64,000 nucleotides of DNA from an uncultured Sulfitobacter sp. (GTDB lineage: Bacteria; Pseudomonadota; Alphaproteobacteria; Rhodobacterales; Rhodobacteraceae), in assembly GCF_947502895.1 (NCBI RefSeq), contig NZ_CANNBM010000001.1, positions 1,054,001-1,118,000 of the forward strand, read 5' to 3'. The position numbers were made by a program, and so were the translations under genes. Positions 33,867 through 42,881 of this stretch are shown here, one piece after another. Under the pieces are notes generated by a model. That model ran no database searches. It worked only from the letters and a program-made list of their open reading frames with translations, and was not told the origin of the DNA. Every line of letters begins with the position of its first letter. Positions within the stretch are counted from its first letter, which is position 1.

Positions 33867-36800
33867 ATGATGGATACAGAATATAGATTCCCCAAACCAT
33901 CCGAGATAATGCGGGATAAACGCCCTTACCTATATTCGGACAGTACAGTCACATGTGCCTATGAGCTTGGCCGCTCCGAGTTCAGTCACTACTTAGAGAC
34001 ACTGACTGACCGAAACCAACATAAGGATTTCGAGAATTTTGCCAGACGGCTCTGCGAGAGAGAAATTTGTCCGAATTTGCGACCTCAAACAGGTCCCGAA
34101 GGCGGCGGCGACGGTAAAGTTGATACAGACACTTATCCCGTCTCTGACGAGATATCAGAGCGTTGGTTTCTAGGAACAGCCAATTCTGGAAATGAGTCTT
34201 GGGGCTTTGCCGTTTCTGCAATGAAGAGGTGGTCGGGCAAGGTCCGAAGCGATGTCGAAGGACTGATCGGAACTGGCAGAAATTACGACCGAATTTTCTT
34301 TTTAACGAGCCGACCAGCACGATCTAAAGACAGACTCCGTATCGAGCAGGAGCTTTTTGATGAGTATGCCATTCCAGTCACTATTTTGGACCGAGAGTGG
34401 ATCATCGAGAAGACTTTCGAAAACCAACATCAAAAACTTGCTTTCGAAGAACTTGGGGCGGGGAAAATTGACTCGTCTAAGGTGCAGCTGGGGCCAAATG
34501 ACATCCGACGCAAACGGGAACTCGAAAAACTAGAGCGTTTCTTGTCTGATCATCGGGGCACGCGACGAGAACTTCAAAGAGCAGTATCTGAAGCATTCGA
34601 AGCAGCACAGTTATCTCGTGAACTTGAAGCGCCTCGTGTTGAAACCGATGGCAGATTTCAACGCGCCATTTCTCTTGCGGAGAAGCATGGAGACACCGGA
34701 CAGGTGTTACGAGCGCGATATGAGCATGCTTGGACCGCTCTTTGGTGGTTTGACGATGTTAGCGGAATCAATGACGAATACGAGACGATCGAAAACCTCG
34801 CGTTTGAAAGCCGCCTCTCAGAGGATGCATCACGCGTATGCAATCTTTTCCAAGTGTTGATGGGACGCTGTCACCAAGGGTGGGAAACCTCCGATCAACT
34901 AAACGTGCGAAAGCGCGGAGATCGTCTTTTTGTTCACCTGGAGGCAATCTCAAAAAATGCATCGCTGCCAAACAACTCGCTCTATGCAGATGTACTGCTT
35001 CAACTACACAAGCTGGCGACGTTGCCGCGAGATAGCTTACCCGAAATGTTCGATGAAGTTTGGGGGAACCTAACTTCGACCGTCGACAAGGCGGAAGGGA
35101 TGGGTGAGTTTCCTGCGACCATGCTCGATGAGGTCGTCGAGATGCTATCGTCGTTCATCTCCGATAGTTCTGCCTTTGATGGTCTTTTAGAGCGACTTGC
35201 TGAGTTCATGGGAGCGCGCGCACGTGATGGCAAGGCAGGTAAAATATGCCTCAATCGAGGAAAACAAAAAGTTGAGTCCGATGAACCGATCGATGCTATT
35301 GCTTGGCTTGGAAAGGCCTCTCATTACTTCATGAAAGAAGAATATCGTGAGGAACAGTTCGAGTGCCTACTGTTCCTTTCTGCTGCATATCGAGCAGTGG
35401 GACTGTTATGGGCTGCGAGGGCCACAAGCCTCGCGGCGCTCGTTCAAATCAAAGCCCTGTCAGCCGACGATGGTGAGCAACGAGAAGAAACAGTCCCGAG
35501 TGTTTTGCAATTTATTCGTTTGAGTTTAGAGCTTGGTCGAGTGCCAGATTTCTTATTTGGAGTTCTTTGGCTCCGGTCATTGCAAGAAAATCTGAACCTG
35601 ACAGAACAAAGTGACAAGCACCTTGCAGATGAGTTTGAGAACTTTGATCAGTTATTTGCTTGTCTAATCTCAGCAGCCCCGCAATCGTCAATTGGTGTAA
35701 TGAGTGGGGTGCCAGACATCCTAGATCGATTGGGATTGCACATTGCGCGCCCTATCCTGCTATACCGATTAGGGCACTCGAAGGTCCTTCTTGAAGAAGG
35801 AACACTACCCAACAAGCAAGCTATAGAAGAAATGGGGCGGATGGCAGATATGTTAGCTGCCCAACCCGCAGCGACAAGCTTGACTAAACATCCACAGAAT
35901 TTTGGTTTACATCCGTTGGAAATCAAAACGACCGTGCTCGGTGTAGGTGTAAGCGCGTTTGCAAATTCTAAGCAGGAGATATTGATTGGTGAAGCTCAAT
36001 TGGCCGCATTGGAAGCCTTCGCTGCGACGGCCCTTCGAAGCGGGGCCATGCCAATTGCCAACGGCTTAAGGTTGAAAACGAAATTTACTTCAAAAGATCA
36101 AGAACCCTCGTTGAGTTTTGAAGCTGAAAAAATGCTGATTACTTCAGTTTGGCCGGACAATTTGTTGATAGAGGATATTGATCGACACAACGAAGTCTCG
36201 TCTTTTTTGATTGAGTTCTGTGTCTCTGCTTTCTCGGCAACCATAACGCTTGCAGGCAAGTACACTTCCTTCATTGAGATGCTAGAAAATGAGTTGGTAC
36301 TCCGCCGCGCGATTCCGTTCAGCAATGCCGCTCATTCACACCATCGCGTGTTTGGAAAAATCGCGTTCACTCTCGATGATCTCGATTTCTTAGTTTCACA
36401 GAAGTACCAGGAAGAAAGCCCACCGCCTGCCCCAAATGGCTCAGGTATTTTCCCTGGCGAAGGTCGTGACGGGAGTTCCAGAGATACTGCTGCCACACAG
36501 CAAACTCGACATGATAGCTTTGGGGTGCATTCGGTAATAAACACCCATCTTTGGGATGAGGCTAAATGGATGGGTGTCGTTTATGCGTCTTATGGTGAGA
36601 CTGTTCCTCCGGTCATGGCCTTCGGCTTTAGGAACACCGAAGGCGGCAAGGCAATCTTTCGTGAATGGCGCAGTGAATTTGGACAGCGTGACGAGTTGAG
36701 TGAAATTAGGATCTCAATCTTATCTGGTATCGATGAAAAGAAGCCACTTGCCTACCGCACTCACATAACCCGAAGCCGCAACGTCATCGACAAAGATGCG

Positions 36801-37151
36801 CTGGAAGGAAAGACGTTTTGGCAACTATCTCGTATGCAAACTATGTACCCGACCAGCAGCGAGAACTTGGAAAGATTTTTGAACGACTACAAGCGTATGG
36901 GGTGCTACATCATCGCACCTGCGGAAATACTAGCGAACGGTGAAACCGTCATTCATTCTGATCTTGCCTTGCTCAAGCGTGATCTTCATATCAAAGAAGC
37001 CTGGGCAGTTGGCCCAGAAGACGACGCAATGATGGCGCTGCAAGATGACGACGAAATAATCGTCCCAGCCGATATTGCTGATCCACCTTACAAAGACGTC
37101 CTCGAGCTTCGGCGAAAGTTGAGAGACGGCGGACAAGATGACGGATATTAA
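33867..37151 (+). CDS. Large PD-(D/E)xK-like nuclease with helical-repeat body, putative defence protein
   Basis: 1094 residues. Residues ~50-190 resemble a restriction-endonuclease-like fold: 'DFENFARRLCE' (Glu56), 'GPEGGGDGKVD' (Asp82, Asp86), then 'WGFAVSAMKRW' with Lys120, and 'IFFLTSR'. The Glu of the classic E-x-K is replaced by Ala118 (S-A-M-K), so activity is uncertain. Residues ~220-870 are mostly helical, TPR-like. A Pro/Gly-rich linker (~850-885) joins a C-terminal ~200-residue mixed domain. It shares an operon with the STAND-like NTPase gene 25 bases downstream. Two-component nuclease plus NTPase operons on islands are a common anti-phage design; this exact pair is not one I recognise. 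Confidence 0.68.
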   Translation: MMDTEYRFPKPSEIMRDKRPYLYSDSTVTCAYELGRSEFSHYLETLTDRNQHKDFENFARRLCEREICPNLRPQTGPEGGGDGKVDTDTYPVSDEISERWFLGTANSGNESWGFAVSAMKRWSGKVRSDVEGLIGTGRNYDRIFFLTSRPARSKDRLRIEQELFDEYAIPVTILDREWIIEKTFENQHQKLAFEELGAGKIDSSKVQLGPNDIRRKRELEKLERFLSDHRGTRRELQRAVSEAFEAAQLSRELEAPRVETDGRFQRAISLAEKHGDTGQVLRARYEHAWTALWWFDDVSGINDEYETIENLAFESRLSEDASRVCNLFQVLMGRCHQGWETSDQLNVRKRGDRLFVHLEAISKNASLPNNSLYADVLLQLHKLATLPRDSLPEMFDEVWGNLTSTVDKAEGMGEFPATMLDEVVEMLSSFISDSSAFDGLLERLAEFMGARARDGKAGKICLNRGKQKVESDEPIDAIAWLGKASHYFMKEEYREEQFECLLFLSAAYRAVGLLWAARATSLAALVQIKALSADDGEQREETVPSVLQFIRLSLELGRVPDFLFGVLWLRSLQENLNLTEQSDKHLADEFENFDQLFACLISAAPQSSIGVMSGVPDILDRLGLHIARPILLYRLGHSKVLLEEGTLPNKQAIEEMGRMADMLAAQPAATSLTKHPQNFGLHPLEIKTTVLGVGVSAFANSKQEILIGEAQLAALEAFAATALRSGAMPIANGLRLKTKFTSKDQEPSLSFEAEKMLITSVWPDNLLIEDIDRHNEVSSFLIEFCVSAFSATITLAGKYTSFIEMLENELVLRRAIPFSNAAHSHHRVFGKIAFTLDDLDFLVSQKYQEESPPPAPNGSGIFPGEGRDGSSRDTAATQQTRHDSFGVHSVINTHLWDEAKWMGVVYASYGETVPPVMAFGFRNTEGGKAIFREWRSEFGQRDELSEIRISILSGIDEKKPLAYRTHITRSRNVIDKDALEGKTFWQLSRMQTMYPTSSENLERFLNDYKRMGCYIIAPAEILANGETVIHSDLALLKRDLHIKEAWAVGPEDDAMMALQDDDEIIVPADIADPPYKDVLELRRKLRDGGQDDGY

Positions 37152-37176
37152 TGGCAATTAGGTTAGGAGTAATTTG

Positions 37177-39768
37177 ATGGACTGGTTCATGCGCGGCGGC
37201 GCTATGGCTACTCCCTCTCGAACGGGTGGCATGAATGCCGAGAAAGGCTTCCAATTCCAGAAGTCTTACGCTGCATGGCTTTTGACCAAGCTAATAACTG
37301 GTGATGAGATGTTGGCAGTGGTCCGTTATGAGGGGGCACAGGACGTCGACCTAATGCTGACAGACGGTAAGCAGATCCATGTACAGGTCAAAAAATACGA
37401 CAAGACACCGTTGAATTTCACTAGAGTTACTGAAGTCATTAAGAGCTTCGCACAAGACTATCGCGATGCAGCGATTACGAACGATAAAAATCCGCCAGAC
37501 TTTCTTTCGTTTCGCTTGATTGCTGTTGGTCATATCACGGACGTGGCAGTTCTCGACATCATGCGTCAAAAAAGAAAAAGTGTTCATGCACGGAAATTAG
37601 CGCAACTCATCTCTGACAAAGATCAAGCGCCGGCAAAGCTGAAAAATGAAGTTCGTGCGGTTTTAGATCGGCTGGAAGCGCAACTATTCCCTGTCGGAAT
37701 TCCATCTGACATTTATAGGGTCATGGCAGAGGCTGGGCTGACCCGTTTCGGTGTTGTCCCAGATCTCGTTGACGATGCAATTCGTGCATTGATAGACAAC
37801 ATCCATTGGAGGGAAGACATAAGTGCCCGAGATGTAGTCGCTTGGATCATTCCTTACTTGCCCACCAATCATCCAGCATCAAGTAAAGGCGCGGTCCAAC
37901 TGGTTACGGGTAAGGATAAATCAAGCCCTACCGTCGAAGCATTCTATGCAAGCCAAGCAACAATATGGCCTGCCATTTTTGCCAATCTTGATGCGCCACG
38001 CGACCAGTTAGGCATCGTACTAGACGCCATCAAAGACCCAGAAGTATCAAAGATACTGATATCTGGGCCGAGTGGGGTCGGTAAAAGCACGCTAGCGCGT
38101 CGAGCAGCATGGGAACTCGCAAAACATGGTACTGCGTTGGTTCTTGAAACCACGGATCCGATCGACGCCTCCGAGAACTGGGACGATATCGTAAAGTTTG
38201 CCATGCAACAGGCGAGATCAGGACGATTTACGGTGCTTATTGTCGACGATCTATTCGACTTCGAGCAGTTGGTAAGTCGCGTTGCTGAACTGCCCTTTGA
38301 CTCCATGCTAAAGATAATTGGAACAGCTTGGAAAGGCGGTTCGATCGCGAAGCGTCTTGGAGACGCAGTGATTGAAATCCCTATCGGTCGTATAAGCAAT
38401 CAGGAAGCCGCTGCGATCGCATCAAAAATTAACTGTTCCCTCGAGAACTTTTCAGAAAACCAATTAGATCAAATTCTAGATTCGGGACAGTTGTTGCTTT
38501 TTAACTTGGTGTTGCTCGGTGAAGGTTCAGCCGAGAACTTCGCAACAAGGTTGCTGAACCGTCTCGAAAGTGAAGCTGAAGATCTAATCGAGCCATATCT
38601 GGATCTATGTGTCTTTGGCAGATCAGACACCTCTGTTCCAATTTCGCTGCTACTGCGGCACAATCGGACGGCCTCACGTCTGCTGAGTGCTCCCGAAGCA
38701 TCCGGCCTCGTCTTTAAGATCGGGCAATCGCGACTGCGATCCGGACACCGTCTACTGTCAACGGGGGTTGTCTCAGTCGCAGGTATCGAACCCGTCGAGC
38801 GGATGCTAAAGTTAGCTGCCTCTGCTGATGTCGAATACGAAAATGAGCGGCGATTCGTCATCCGAACGATCACTCTGGCTGTGTCTGATGATGGTATTGA
38901 TGCAGCGCGAGCTAGCAGTAGAGATATCGCAAAACTAGCCACAAAGATTGGAAAAGTTGGGGATTATTGTGATGTGCGCCGCGTAAGCCAACTACTCGAA
39001 AAGCTTGACTTGAGTTCTGAGGCAAAGGCTATCGGAGCGTTAGCAACAGAAGGCCGAATAAGAACGGGCGCAGACGCCGCCTTCTATCGTAGCGATAACG
39101 AGCAATCAGATCCCAAGCACACCTTTGAAGTACTGCTTCGGTTCTACGCAATCAATAAGACGTTTTGGGGTTGGCGCAATTTCTTACGGTTTGCCTCGTC
39201 TATGGACGAAGATGGTCCTAAGTGGAGCGCCCTCGCCCATGCGCGAACGAGGCTTACTCTTCCCAATTCGGAGCCCAACGATGGAAAAGTGATTGTCGAC
39301 CTTTTGACTTCTACGGCGGAGCCACCGGAGTTTTCTGAATCGCTACTGCTTGAAATATTGGAACGTTTTCCAGAGCACATGTCGGTAGTTAGTGCAGTTT
39401 TGGAGTGCGTGATCCGACACGTTCGATCCGAACTTGTGTTTGATGCTGTTTTAAAACAATGCCTGCCGCTGTTCACAACGATCGACAATGACAATATTCA
39501 CCTGATAAGACGACTAACGCGCGCAACGGCCTACGCGCGATCCGCAGATAAGTTCTTTTGGGTCGATCAAATGGTCAAATATATCAAAAAGCCTCAGGAG
39601 CCTTACGTTAAGGGCGCTCTGCTACACTGCAGTGCCGAGATAGCGGGTAGTCAACATCTTGACGCTCTACTCAAGCTTATTGAGCCCGAGACTGTCAGCG
39701 AAGATCGCGGTGTCAGCCGCGCTCGCAATATTATAGCTCGCAAGCAGAATAACAATCATCTTGATTAA
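37177..39768 (+). CDS. Cap4/DUF4297-like nuclease fused to a STAND-type NTPase
   Basis: 863 residues from the ATG at 37177 (AGGAG seven bases upstream; a TTG three bases earlier is possible). Residues ~20-125 have the layout of dsDNA-nuclease (DUF4297/Cap4) domains: 'AEKGFQFQKSYAAWLL', Glu52, 'DVDL' with Asp56 and Asp58, and Q70-V-K72 of a QxK-type PD-(D/E)xK site. A P-loop NTPase follows: Walker A 'GPSGVGKST' (297-305), Walker B 'VLIVDD' ending at Asp357-Asp358. The C-terminal ~400 residues are helical and may be the sensor. Such nuclease-STAND fusions resemble Avs-type phage sensors, though this one is short. It is convergent, with only two bases between, with the virB6-like gene. Confidence 0.75.
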   Translation: MDWFMRGGAMATPSRTGGMNAEKGFQFQKSYAAWLLTKLITGDEMLAVVRYEGAQDVDLMLTDGKQIHVQVKKYDKTPLNFTRVTEVIKSFAQDYRDAAITNDKNPPDFLSFRLIAVGHITDVAVLDIMRQKRKSVHARKLAQLISDKDQAPAKLKNEVRAVLDRLEAQLFPVGIPSDIYRVMAEAGLTRFGVVPDLVDDAIRALIDNIHWREDISARDVVAWIIPYLPTNHPASSKGAVQLVTGKDKSSPTVEAFYASQATIWPAIFANLDAPRDQLGIVLDAIKDPEVSKILISGPSGVGKSTLARRAAWELAKHGTALVLETTDPIDASENWDDIVKFAMQQARSGRFTVLIVDDLFDFEQLVSRVAELPFDSMLKIIGTAWKGGSIAKRLGDAVIEIPIGRISNQEAAAIASKINCSLENFSENQLDQILDSGQLLLFNLVLLGEGSAENFATRLLNRLESEAEDLIEPYLDLCVFGRSDTSVPISLLLRHNRTASRLLSAPEASGLVFKIGQSRLRSGHRLLSTGVVSVAGIEPVERMLKLAASADVEYENERRFVIRTITLAVSDDGIDAARASSRDIAKLATKIGKVGDYCDVRRVSQLLEKLDLSSEAKAIGALATEGRIRTGADAAFYRSDNEQSDPKHTFEVLLRFYAINKTFWGWRNFLRFASSMDEDGPKWSALAHARTRLTLPNSEPNDGKVIVDLLTSTAEPPEFSESLLLEILERFPEHMSVVSAVLECVIRHVRSELVFDAVLKQCLPLFTTIDNDNIHLIRRLTRATAYARSADKFFWVDQMVKYIKKPQEPYVKGALLHCSAEIAGSQHLDALLKLIEPETVSEDRGVSRARNIIARKQNNNHLD

Positions 39769-39770
39769 TC

Positions 39771-40796
39771 CTACTTCGTCGAGCGAAGACGCTCTGAGCG
39801 CTCTGCAACACGAGTAATTCGTGCGGCAGCCCCTCCGTCGGTCGGCGGCAAAAAACGCTCTCTTGGTAAGTTTGGAGTTTGCGAACCTGCCCATCTGGAA
39901 TGTTGAGCATGCCAGCCTTGCGTGGTTTGAACGGTCTGCTGGTACGCCCGTCGTCCGATACCCCCTACGACTGATCCAGCAAGGCCTGAATTGATGTCCC
40001 CAGACAGAGTCCGCACGATCACTGGAATGAAGTAAATCAAAACTAGAGACAGAAGGATCATCGCTAGGAAAGGGATAGCAGTGCCGATCGTTGTTACTTC
40101 ATCCGCGCCGCCAACCACGACTTGCAGCATGTTTAACAATCCAAAAATTATTGAGAACACTCCCGCGATCACAATAGGGTACATCGACCATGCGATGAGG
40201 GCTGAAAGCCAACGGTTGAAGTAGTCTTGCGTAAGCCGAAATAGGGTCAGTGTGATCATAACTGGCGCAATCCCGACAAGAAGCGTTACAACCATCTTGG
40301 ACAGGACTAACATCAAAGCAGCTGCGCCACTGAGCACAGCCACAAGTACCGTCATCAGCACGCTCATCATCGCTCCGGCCATCCAGTTCATATTTGCGCC
40401 TATCTGGTTCGCATAGTCGGTCAACTCATTTGTTAATTGATCAAATCGCGCAGCAAAGAAGACGGCGCCGGAGCCAGTTTCTCCAGTTATTGAGCCGATG
40501 ATCAGCCCAGCGATATTGTCTAATCCCGCGACGATCTGGCCGGAGACGTAGTTGAAGTGGACCCAGTCAAAGGCAAAGGCGTTGATAAGCCCGATCTTGA
40601 TCAAAACTGGAAAGAGATCTGTACCATCCATTGGTTTGATTTGGAGTGCCATGTTCGCAAAAAGCAGCACGATAGCCAGTGAAGACATCAGAACGACGGT
40701 CGTGCCCATGCTAGACGCGATCAAGCCAAATTGTGACTCGGCGATCCTGCTCAAGCTGTCGTTGGCGGAATCAACAATGAACGAAACAATACCCAT
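39771..40796 (-). CDS. VirB6/TrbL-like conjugation membrane protein
   Basis: 341 residues with at least six membrane segments (for example ~30-48, ~75-100, ~140-190, ~205-225, ~240-260) and a polar, Arg-rich C-terminal tail. The pattern of a long periplasmic start, a central 'LLVGIAPVMI' segment and 'SALIAWSMYP' is typical of VirB6/TrbL, the inner-membrane channel of type IV secretion. No other secretion genes accompany it. Its start overlaps the stop of the small exported protein gene upstream (ATGA). Confidence 0.82.
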   Translation of the reverse strand: MGIVSFIVDSANDSLSRIAESQFGLIASSMGTTVVLMSSLAIVLLFANMALQIKPMDGTDLFPVLIKIGLINAFAFDWVHFNYVSGQIVAGLDNIAGLIIGSITGETGSGAVFFAARFDQLTNELTDYANQIGANMNWMAGAMMSVLMTVLVAVLSGAAALMLVLSKMVVTLLVGIAPVMITLTLFRLTQDYFNRWLSALIAWSMYPIVIAGVFSIIFGLLNMLQVVVGGADEVTTIGTAIPFLAMILLSLVLIYFIPVIVRTLSGDINSGLAGSVVGGIGRRAYQQTVQTTQGWHAQHSRWAGSQTPNLPRERFLPPTDGGAAARITRVAERSERLRSTK

Positions 40797-41197
40797 CAGT
40801 TTGGCTCCTCACAAAGCTCCTGCACGGATTTCCTAAGGTCCGAAATGACTGGAAAGTAGGACGCTGCAGCCCAATCTCGATAGGTTGACGACGGTCCGGA
40901 AACAAAACCCAAAGCTTCAAAGTCACCCATTATCGTGGCCCATTCAGGCCTCAGAGCCGCACAGTCGCAGCTCTCGGCGGTGATGGCAGCTTCATGTCTA
41001 TGAAGGCTATACAGTTTGTCGGCGGCAATACTGCGCCAAGCGTCACGGAAGGTCAGGAACGTGAGTTCGTCTGGCCTCTCAACAATCGTGCAGCCATATT
41101 CATCTTGTTGAACTTCGCCGGTTGCAAGGTTTTCGGTGGCATCTTCTGCCTGCGCGACCTGGCCGATGGACAATAACATGATCAGCACCCTAAGCAT
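40796..41197 (-). CDS. Small exported protein paired with VirB6
   Basis: 133 residues from the ATG at 41197, which has GGAG eight bases upstream; longer frames reach into the mob genes and lack a ribosome site. A signal peptide (MLRVLIMLLSIGQVAQA) is cleaved near A-Q-A. The mature protein contains 'CDC' plus two further Cys, suggesting disulfides in the periplasm. I do not recognise a family; the position before virB6 suggests a VirB5-like adhesin fragment or an entry-exclusion-type protein. Confidence 0.6.
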   Translation of the reverse strand: MLRVLIMLLSIGQVAQAEDATENLATGEVQQDEYGCTIVERPDELTFLTFRDAWRSIAADKLYSLHRHEAAITAESCDCAALRPEWATIMGDFEALGFVSGPSSTYRDWAAASYFPVISDLRKSVQELCEEPN

Positions 41198-41321
41198 TTT
41201 GTTCTCCTTCATTTTATGAGGTTCGTTGCGCATGGAACTAACGCGATCCCACTCCAGCACATCTGGGGCCCGATCGTCACCACCGCACAAAATCTCACCC
41301 ACGTTCAGCGTGAATTTGCCG

Positions 41322-42881
41322 CTAATGTCGGAGGCCATGACGCTCCTCCCCATCGGTGTCTTCGATTAGTCCGTGCCGAGGTGCGTCTCGGCTTTCCTGA
41401 TGGTCTCCAAGCTGGTCTTGAGTTTCGAAGATAGCTGCGCGTAGGTCTGATCTTCCCGCATCCAACCGTCCAAGACAGCGATCAATGAGGCTTGTGACCT
41501 GACCAACCCGATCACGCAAAGCTTCAACCCATCCAGCTCGACCTTGGCCTCTTGCGTCCATCGTGCCTCGGAGGCGGCCAATGCCTGCGCTGAGGCTTTC
41601 GAGGCCTGCGTCAACTGTTCGACGTAGCCTAGCAACTCGCGTTCTAACGGTGTCAGACCATCCATCGCTTACTCCTTTTTGATCCGCAGACAGTCCACCT
41701 GTTGACCCGCTAGCGTGCAAAGCTGCAACGTCGTCCGTTCCCCAGTCGCTATTAGGTAGGTCGCGTCCGTACGATCCATCACCGTGATCCCCAGCGTGTA
41801 CATCTTCGGCTCGAACCAGCTCGTCATCGCGAATGCTGTGATCGTCGCGCTCACCCCCACGCAGCAGGCTATCAGCGCCATCCAAACCAAAGGCGTCGTG
41901 GCCATCTTCTCGGTGTTCGCGCTCCGCCGCATCAGATGCTTCCTCACGCGCAACAGATAGGATTCTGTATCGGTCTTGATTATAGCCAGCCCGCTTTCGG
42001 CAATGGTCTTCAAATCGATCCTGAAGCTCTGCAACTGAGCTTCCATCAAGGCGGCGTTCTCGGTGCGCATCTGCTCTAGGTCCGCGTTCAGCTTCTCGCT
42101 CAATCGCTGCTTCGGCTGTCCAGTCTTCATGGAAAAATTCTCCTTTCAAACGCCACCGTTCATCGGTGTCGGGGTCTTTGACAGTCAGGTAATTCTTGCC
42201 AGCACGAGGGACTTCAAAGCCCGCATCTTTAAGCGCCTCGATCAGCATGGCACGATCCGTGATCAGACCCTCATATATCTGATCACGGATCCAGCCGTGG
42301 AGCGCCTCACGTCCCGCAGCGCGATCCGGTGCCTCAGCCACCTTCTTCGTCTCGGCTGTACGAGCGGCATCCATTGGATCGGCCCAGTCGTGTTCCTTGT
42401 TCATCAAATCGCGCAGGCTATCGAAAGCACGTTCATAACCTGGTGGGGCAATGTTCAGGCTACGCCCGCTGTGCAATTCCATGCGCGGCGTACAGAAATG
42501 CAACTCAACGCGATCTTCATGCGTGTGCCGCACCCACATGCAAGCGTATTGGTCGCCATCGAGACCGGCGAAGGCCAGCTCTTCGAAACGATCAATGACC
42601 CGCCGCTGTTCTTCTTCGCTAGGCTGGTCTCCCTCGGCAAAGCTAATCACACCAGCGCGGTAGCTCCACTTGTGCGGGCAAGCGTCGATCAGGTCGGTCA
42701 TAATCGCAGCATCACCACGAAGGATCTCAGGCAATGGATAGCGGGTAACGTGCTTTGGCTGTCCGCTGGCATCACGGATCAGATCACGGTTCTCGTCATA
42801 GGCAAGGACAGTGCGGGCCGTCAGATAATCGACCGGTCCGGCACCGCCACCTTTGCCGTTGGGAAAGAACTTGATCAGCAT
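41322..42881 (-). CDS. mobA: ColE1-type (HEN family) relaxase MobA
   Basis: 519 residues. The N-terminal ~260 residues are the relaxase: 'GGAGPVDYLTA' near residue 12 and a catalytic-type motif with His119, Glu126 and His128 ('RHTHEDRVELHF'), the same spacing as the HEN motif of ColE1 MbeA (H-x6-E-x-N) with His in place of Asn. 'SLNIAPPGYE' follows, as in the family. The C-terminal ~250 residues are polar and contain two nested genes in another frame. The start overlaps mobC by 7 bases. It would nick oriT and lead DNA transfer using a helper system. Confidence 0.85.
   Translation of the reverse strand: MLIKFFPNGKGGGAGPVDYLTARTVLAYDENRDLIRDASGQPKHVTRYPLPEILRGDAAIMTDLIDACPHKWSYRAGVISFAEGDQPSEEEQRRVIDRFEELAFAGLDGDQYACMWVRHTHEDRVELHFCTPRMELHSGRSLNIAPPGYERAFDSLRDLMNKEHDWADPMDAARTAETKKVAEAPDRAAGREALHGWIRDQIYEGLITDRAMLIEALKDAGFEVPRAGKNYLTVKDPDTDERWRLKGEFFHEDWTAEAAIEREAERGPRADAHRERRLDGSSVAELQDRFEDHCRKRAGYNQDRYRILSVAREEASDAAEREHREDGHDAFGLDGADSLLRGGERDDHSIRDDELVRAEDVHAGDHGDGSYGRDLPNSDWGTDDVAALHASGSTGGLSADQKGVSDGWSDTVRTRVARLRRTVDAGLESLSAGIGRLRGTMDARGQGRAGWVEALRDRVGQVTSLIDRCLGRLDAGRSDLRAAIFETQDQLGDHQESRDAPRHGLIEDTDGEERHGLRH
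41366..41665 (-). CDS. MbeD-like mobilization protein nested in relaxase gene
   Basis: 99 residues, entirely inside the relaxase coding sequence in a different frame. It has its own ribosome site (AAGGAG before the ATG at 41665) and begins four bases after the stop of the MbeB-like gene. 'TPLERELLGYVEQLTQASKASAQAL' resembles the start of the MbeD/MobD family, and the whole protein looks like a coiled coil. Confidence 0.68.
   Translation of the reverse strand: MDGLTPLERELLGYVEQLTQASKASAQALAASEARWTQEAKVELDGLKLCVIGLVRSQASLIAVLDGWMREDQTYAQLSSKLKTSLETIRKAETHLGTD
41669..42130 (-). CDS. MbeB-like mobilization protein nested in relaxase gene
   Basis: 153 residues, out of frame and fully inside the relaxase gene, with a strong AAGGAGA ribosome site before the ATG at 42130. 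The N-terminal ~75 residues are helical and charged (coiled coil), followed by a basic patch 'RKHLMRR' and one membrane segment 'PLVWMALIACCVGVSATI' (~82-105). This topology matches ColE1 MbeB, which links the relaxosome to the membrane. Confidence 0.68.
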   Translation of the reverse strand: MKTGQPKQRLSEKLNADLEQMRTENAALMEAQLQSFRIDLKTIAESGLAIIKTDTESYLLRVRKHLMRRSANTEKMATTPLVWMALIACCVGVSATITAFAMTSWFEPKMYTLGITVMDRTDATYLIATGERTTLQLCTLAGQQVDCLRIKKE

